Below, piece after piece: positions 15,880 through 17,848 of a stretch of 17,848 nucleotides of DNA. The stretch spans positions 1 through 17,848 of the forward strand of contig NZCH01000081.1 in the NCBI GenBank assembly GCA_002688155.1. The letters run 5' to 3'. The translations under genes and the position numbers were made by a program. The notes beneath the pieces were generated by a model. It had not been told where the DNA came from. It searched no databases and saw only the letters and a program-made list of their open reading frames with translations. Numbering within the stretch: position 1 is the stretch's first letter; each line of letters begins with the position of its first letter. This DNA comes from Phycisphaerae bacterium (GTDB lineage: Bacteria; Planctomycetota; Phycisphaerae; Phycisphaerales; Phycisphaeraceae).

Positions 15880-15897
15880 CGGTCAGGATACAATACT
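15869..15897 (+). promoter_or_regulatory. Candidate promoter for the UxaA/GarD-type dehydratase
   Basis: ATGACA (15869-15874, five of six -35 bases) and AATACT (15892-15897, four of six -10 bases) are 17 bases apart. An overlapping TACAAT (15889-15894) is a better -10 but only 14 bases from the -35. Transcription from about 15903 would leave a 30-base leader with an AGGTAAGAG ribosome site at 15918-15926, 7 bases before the ATG. Confidence 0.4.
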
Positions 15898-15933
15898 TCG
15901 CCCCACCAAGGTGCAGTAGGTAAGAGTGAACTT

Positions 15934-17469
15934 ATGACAACCGACGCGCCCTTTGGCTCATTGATACTCCTTAACCCCGCGGACAATGTCGCGGTGGCAG
16001 GCCGACATTTGCCCGCCGATGCGCGCGTTAAGGCCAATGACAGTGAGGTCACGCTGTCCGACCCGATCACCCAGGCGCACAAGGTGGCGATCACACGAAT
16101 TGCCAAGGGCGAGCCGATCGTCAAGTACGGCAACACGATCGGCTTTGCGTCGGCGCCGATCGAACCGGGCCAGCACGTGCACACGCACAACGTGTCATGT
16201 GATCAGTTCACACGCGATTATGAGTTCTGTACGAAGGTGACACCGGTCCCTGAACCTGACGAAACGCAGTATTTTGATGGCTATACCCGCGCCGACGGAC
16301 GCGCGGGCACGCGCAATTACATCGTGCTTGTGAGCTCCGTGAATTGCTCGGCCACCGTCTGCGACAAAATCGTCAGTCACTTCACGGGCGACGTGCTGCG
16401 GCCGTACCCGAACGTCGATGGCGTGTTCGCCGTTTCACACAAGGGCGGCTGTGGCATGGCGCCTGGCGGCTTGGACGGCGCGAATCTGAAGCGCGTTGCC
16501 GACGGGTTCTGCAGTCACCCCAACGTTTCGGACTTTCTCATCATTGGTCTGGGCTGCGAAACGAACCAGGCCGGCGAGCTCATTCCACCGGAGCGGTTAC
16601 TCGGCCGAGACACCGAGCCCAAAGTGCTGATCATTCAAACCGAAGGCGGCATCGCGCGCACCGTTGAGCGTGGTATCGAACTGGTCGGGAAAATGATCGT
16701 ACGTGCCAACACTTGCAAGCGCACGCGGCAACCGGCAAGCAAGATCACCGTCGCGCTGCAGTGCGGCGGCAGCGACGGCAACAGCGGTATCACCGCCAAC
16801 CCCGCGCTGGGTGTCGCGTCTGACATACTCGTGGCACAGGGTGGAACGAGCATTCTCGCCGAGACGACCGAGCTCTACGGTGCTGAGCACCTGCTGACCC
16901 GCCGTGCCGTGACGCGCGACGTTGGTGAAAAGCTGCTCGAACGCATCAAGTGGTGGGAAGCGTACGCGGATATGTTTGGCGAGACGATCAACAACAACCC
17001 GTCCACGGGCAACAAGGCCGGCGGACTGACGACGATTTACGAGAAGTCACTGGGCGCCGTCGCGAAATCGGGCAACAGTCCGTTTGCGCAGATGTACCAG
17101 TATGCGCAGCGCGTGGACACGTCAGGCATGGTCGTGATGGATTCGCCGGGCTTCGACCCGGTGAGCGTGACCGGCCAGGTCGCAGGCGGCGCCAACATTG
17201 TCGTCTTCACCACCGGCCGCGGCAGCGCGTTCGGCTGCAAGCCGGCGCCCTGCATCAAGGTCGCGACCAACACGCGTCTTTTCGAACACATGAACGATGA
17301 CATGGACATCGACGCGGGTAAAATTCTCACCGGCACGCCGGTCGAAACCGTCGGCCGCGAAATCTTCGACATGATTCTGCGCGTCGCCGGTGGCGAAGCG
17401 TCCAAGAGTGCAGCGCAGGGCGTCGGCGACGAAGAGTTCGCGCCGTGGTTGATTGGGCCGGTGTTTTAG
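15934..17469 (+). CDS. Altronate/galactarate dehydratase family protein (UxaA/GarD type)
   Basis: Predicted 511-residue iron-dependent dehydratase removing water from a sugar acid (altronate in UxaA, galactarate in GarD). The N-terminal SAF domain (about 10-97) ends in GQHVHTHN (79-86), the conserved His-rich loop. After a linker comes the main domain, with FDGYTRADGRAGTRNYI (114-130), VNCSATV, SHKGGCGM (168-175), GLGCETNQ, QTEGGI, LQCGGSDGNSGITANPALG, TELYGAEHLL, NNNPSTGNKAGGLT and the closing TTGRGSAFGCKPAPCIKVATN. This is the full two-domain length and no key block is missing. ATG 15934 has a reasonable Shine-Dalgarno and upstream promoter. I cannot decide between altronate, galactarate or another aldonate/aldarate from sequence alone. 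The presence of a 2,5-dioxovalerate dehydrogenase and a lactonase-like protein in the same window hints at aldarate use (inference). Confidence 0.88.
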   Translation: MTTDAPFGSLILLNPADNVAVAGRHLPADARVKANDSEVTLSDPITQAHKVAITRIAKGEPIVKYGNTIGFASAPIEPGQHVHTHNVSCDQFTRDYEFCTKVTPVPEPDETQYFDGYTRADGRAGTRNYIVLVSSVNCSATVCDKIVSHFTGDVLRPYPNVDGVFAVSHKGGCGMAPGGLDGANLKRVADGFCSHPNVSDFLIIGLGCETNQAGELIPPERLLGRDTEPKVLIIQTEGGIARTVERGIELVGKMIVRANTCKRTRQPASKITVALQCGGSDGNSGITANPALGVASDILVAQGGTSILAETTELYGAEHLLTRRAVTRDVGEKLLERIKWWEAYADMFGETINNNPSTGNKAGGLTTIYEKSLGAVAKSGNSPFAQMYQYAQRVDTSGMVVMDSPGFDPVSVTGQVAGGANIVVFTTGRGSAFGCKPAPCIKVATNTRLFEHMNDDMDIDAGKILTGTPVETVGREIFDMILRVAGGEASKSAAQGVGDEEFAPWLIGPVF

Positions 17470-17490
17470 GGCGTCTGTGCCCCTGCGGGG

Positions 17491-17848
17491 TTACTTCGTT
17501 TCAAGCACGATCTCACCCGTGAAGTCGTCGGGCGCGCCGTTCTCAATCAATTGTTCGCACGTTTTTCGATAAAGGGTGCTGAGTTTCGAATCACCGAATT
17601 CGGCGTCGAATATGTCGATCGCCGTGATTGCCGCATCGAAATGGCCTGCCTGGAACGGTTTGACGAACGACCATGTCATCTCGACCAGACGATGTTGCGC
17701 GTCGGTTGCCTGACTCGCAAGGGCAAGCGCCTCGTACGTCATGACGCCTTGGGTTTTGCCGACGACCTGAAGTTTCGCGACCGGGCGGGCCAGGACCTGG
17801 CCGTTGCACAACTCGTAGGTGCGCTGGCCCATCATGATGGATGTGCCG
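17491..17848 (-). CDS. Class III adenylate/guanylate cyclase, C-terminal fragment (5' end outside window)
   Basis: The frame is open through the right edge, so only the last 119 residues or so are seen. The fragment begins GTSIMMGQRTYEL, equivalent to the end of the class III cyclase catalytic domain where the transition-state Asn/Arg region usually reads VNxAxR; here the equivalent stretch is IMMGQR. A strand follows with the V-x-G-K-T-Q-G-V block typical of cyclase ends (LQVVGKTQGVMTYEAL). The remaining 70 residues are a helical tail with KPFQAGHFDAAI and DSKLSTLYRKTCEQL, as in many bacterial cyclases whose tail counts ~F..G.F..A..~ repeats, and a final FTGEIVLETK. Substrate residues for ATP or GTP lie outside the window. 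It converges on the dehydratase gene with 21 bases between them. The family call is good. Confidence 0.75.
   Translation of the reverse strand, partial: GTSIMMGQRTYELCNGQVLARPVAKLQVVGKTQGVMTYEALALASQATDAQHRLVEMTWSFVKPFQAGHFDAAITAIDIFDAEFGDSKLSTLYRKTCEQLIENGAPDDFTGEIVLETK

Noticed and set aside
17480..17490. CCCC-TGC-GGGG hairpin between the dehydratase and the cyclase as a terminator
   Set aside because: The stem is only four base pairs and no T-run follows on either strand.

Overview
The window reads as a piece of chromosome from a moderately GC-rich, Gram-negative-type bacterium, most likely a planctomycete and perhaps of the Phycisphaerae. This placement is inference. It rests on a lipid A synthase (lpxB) together with a diadenylate cyclase/YbbR pair, a MoxR ATPase, a Gfo/Idh/MocA oxidoreductase, a class III nucleotidyl cyclase and a lipoprotein with a Ser/Gln/Pro/Ala-rich tail. 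No rRNA, tRNA, CRISPR array, insertion sequence or phage gene is visible. Most genes are housekeeping or metabolic and are tightly packed.

Layout. Positions 1-338 hold the 3' end of a Gfo/Idh/MocA oxidoreductase (+). A minus-strand group follows: a conserved hypothetical protein (2835-3314), a 2,5-dioxovalerate (alpha-ketoglutarate semialdehyde) dehydrogenase (1179-2771) and an amidohydrolase-2 protein (357-1115). Divergent from it is lpxB (3369-4703), overlapped by a GNAT acetyltransferase (4700-5170). Next come the decayed remains of a family-2 glycosyltransferase (about 5171-5570) and hflX (about 5665-7011). MoxR (7025-7978, minus) converges on hflX and diverges from the cdaA-ybbR pair (8208-10043). 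proA (10135-11442) follows with a strong Shine-Dalgarno. A second minus-strand group runs from 15571 down to 11503: a Sua5/TsaC - low-molecular-weight phosphatase fusion, a polytopic membrane protein, and a lipoprotein of the periplasmic cobalamin/iron-binding fold. A 362-base gap (15572-15933) holds a possible interrupted gene remnant and a candidate promoter. It is followed by a UxaA/GarD-type sugar-acid dehydratase (15934-17469, +) and the C-terminal part of a class III cyclase (17491-17848, minus).

How the genes may work together. The semialdehyde dehydrogenase, the lactonase-like amidohydrolase and, about 13 kb away, the UxaA/GarD dehydratase all fit sugar-acid (uronate/aldarate) catabolism, but a single pathway is not proven. 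CdaA and YbbR form the known membrane c-di-AMP synthase/regulator pair. The two-gene membrane protein plus lipoprotein unit may be a cell-envelope module of unknown function.

I did not find a convincing wholly new system. The most notable items are the TsaC-phosphatase fusion whose P-loop carries the threonine linked to arginine-phosphatase specificity, the cysteine-containing insertion in the LpxB interdomain linker, the altered DGA motif of CdaA, the glycosyltransferase pseudogene, overlapping hairpins in front of cdaA, and a repeated pattern of -10-like boxes placed 6-13 nt before start codons that lack a Shine-Dalgarno.
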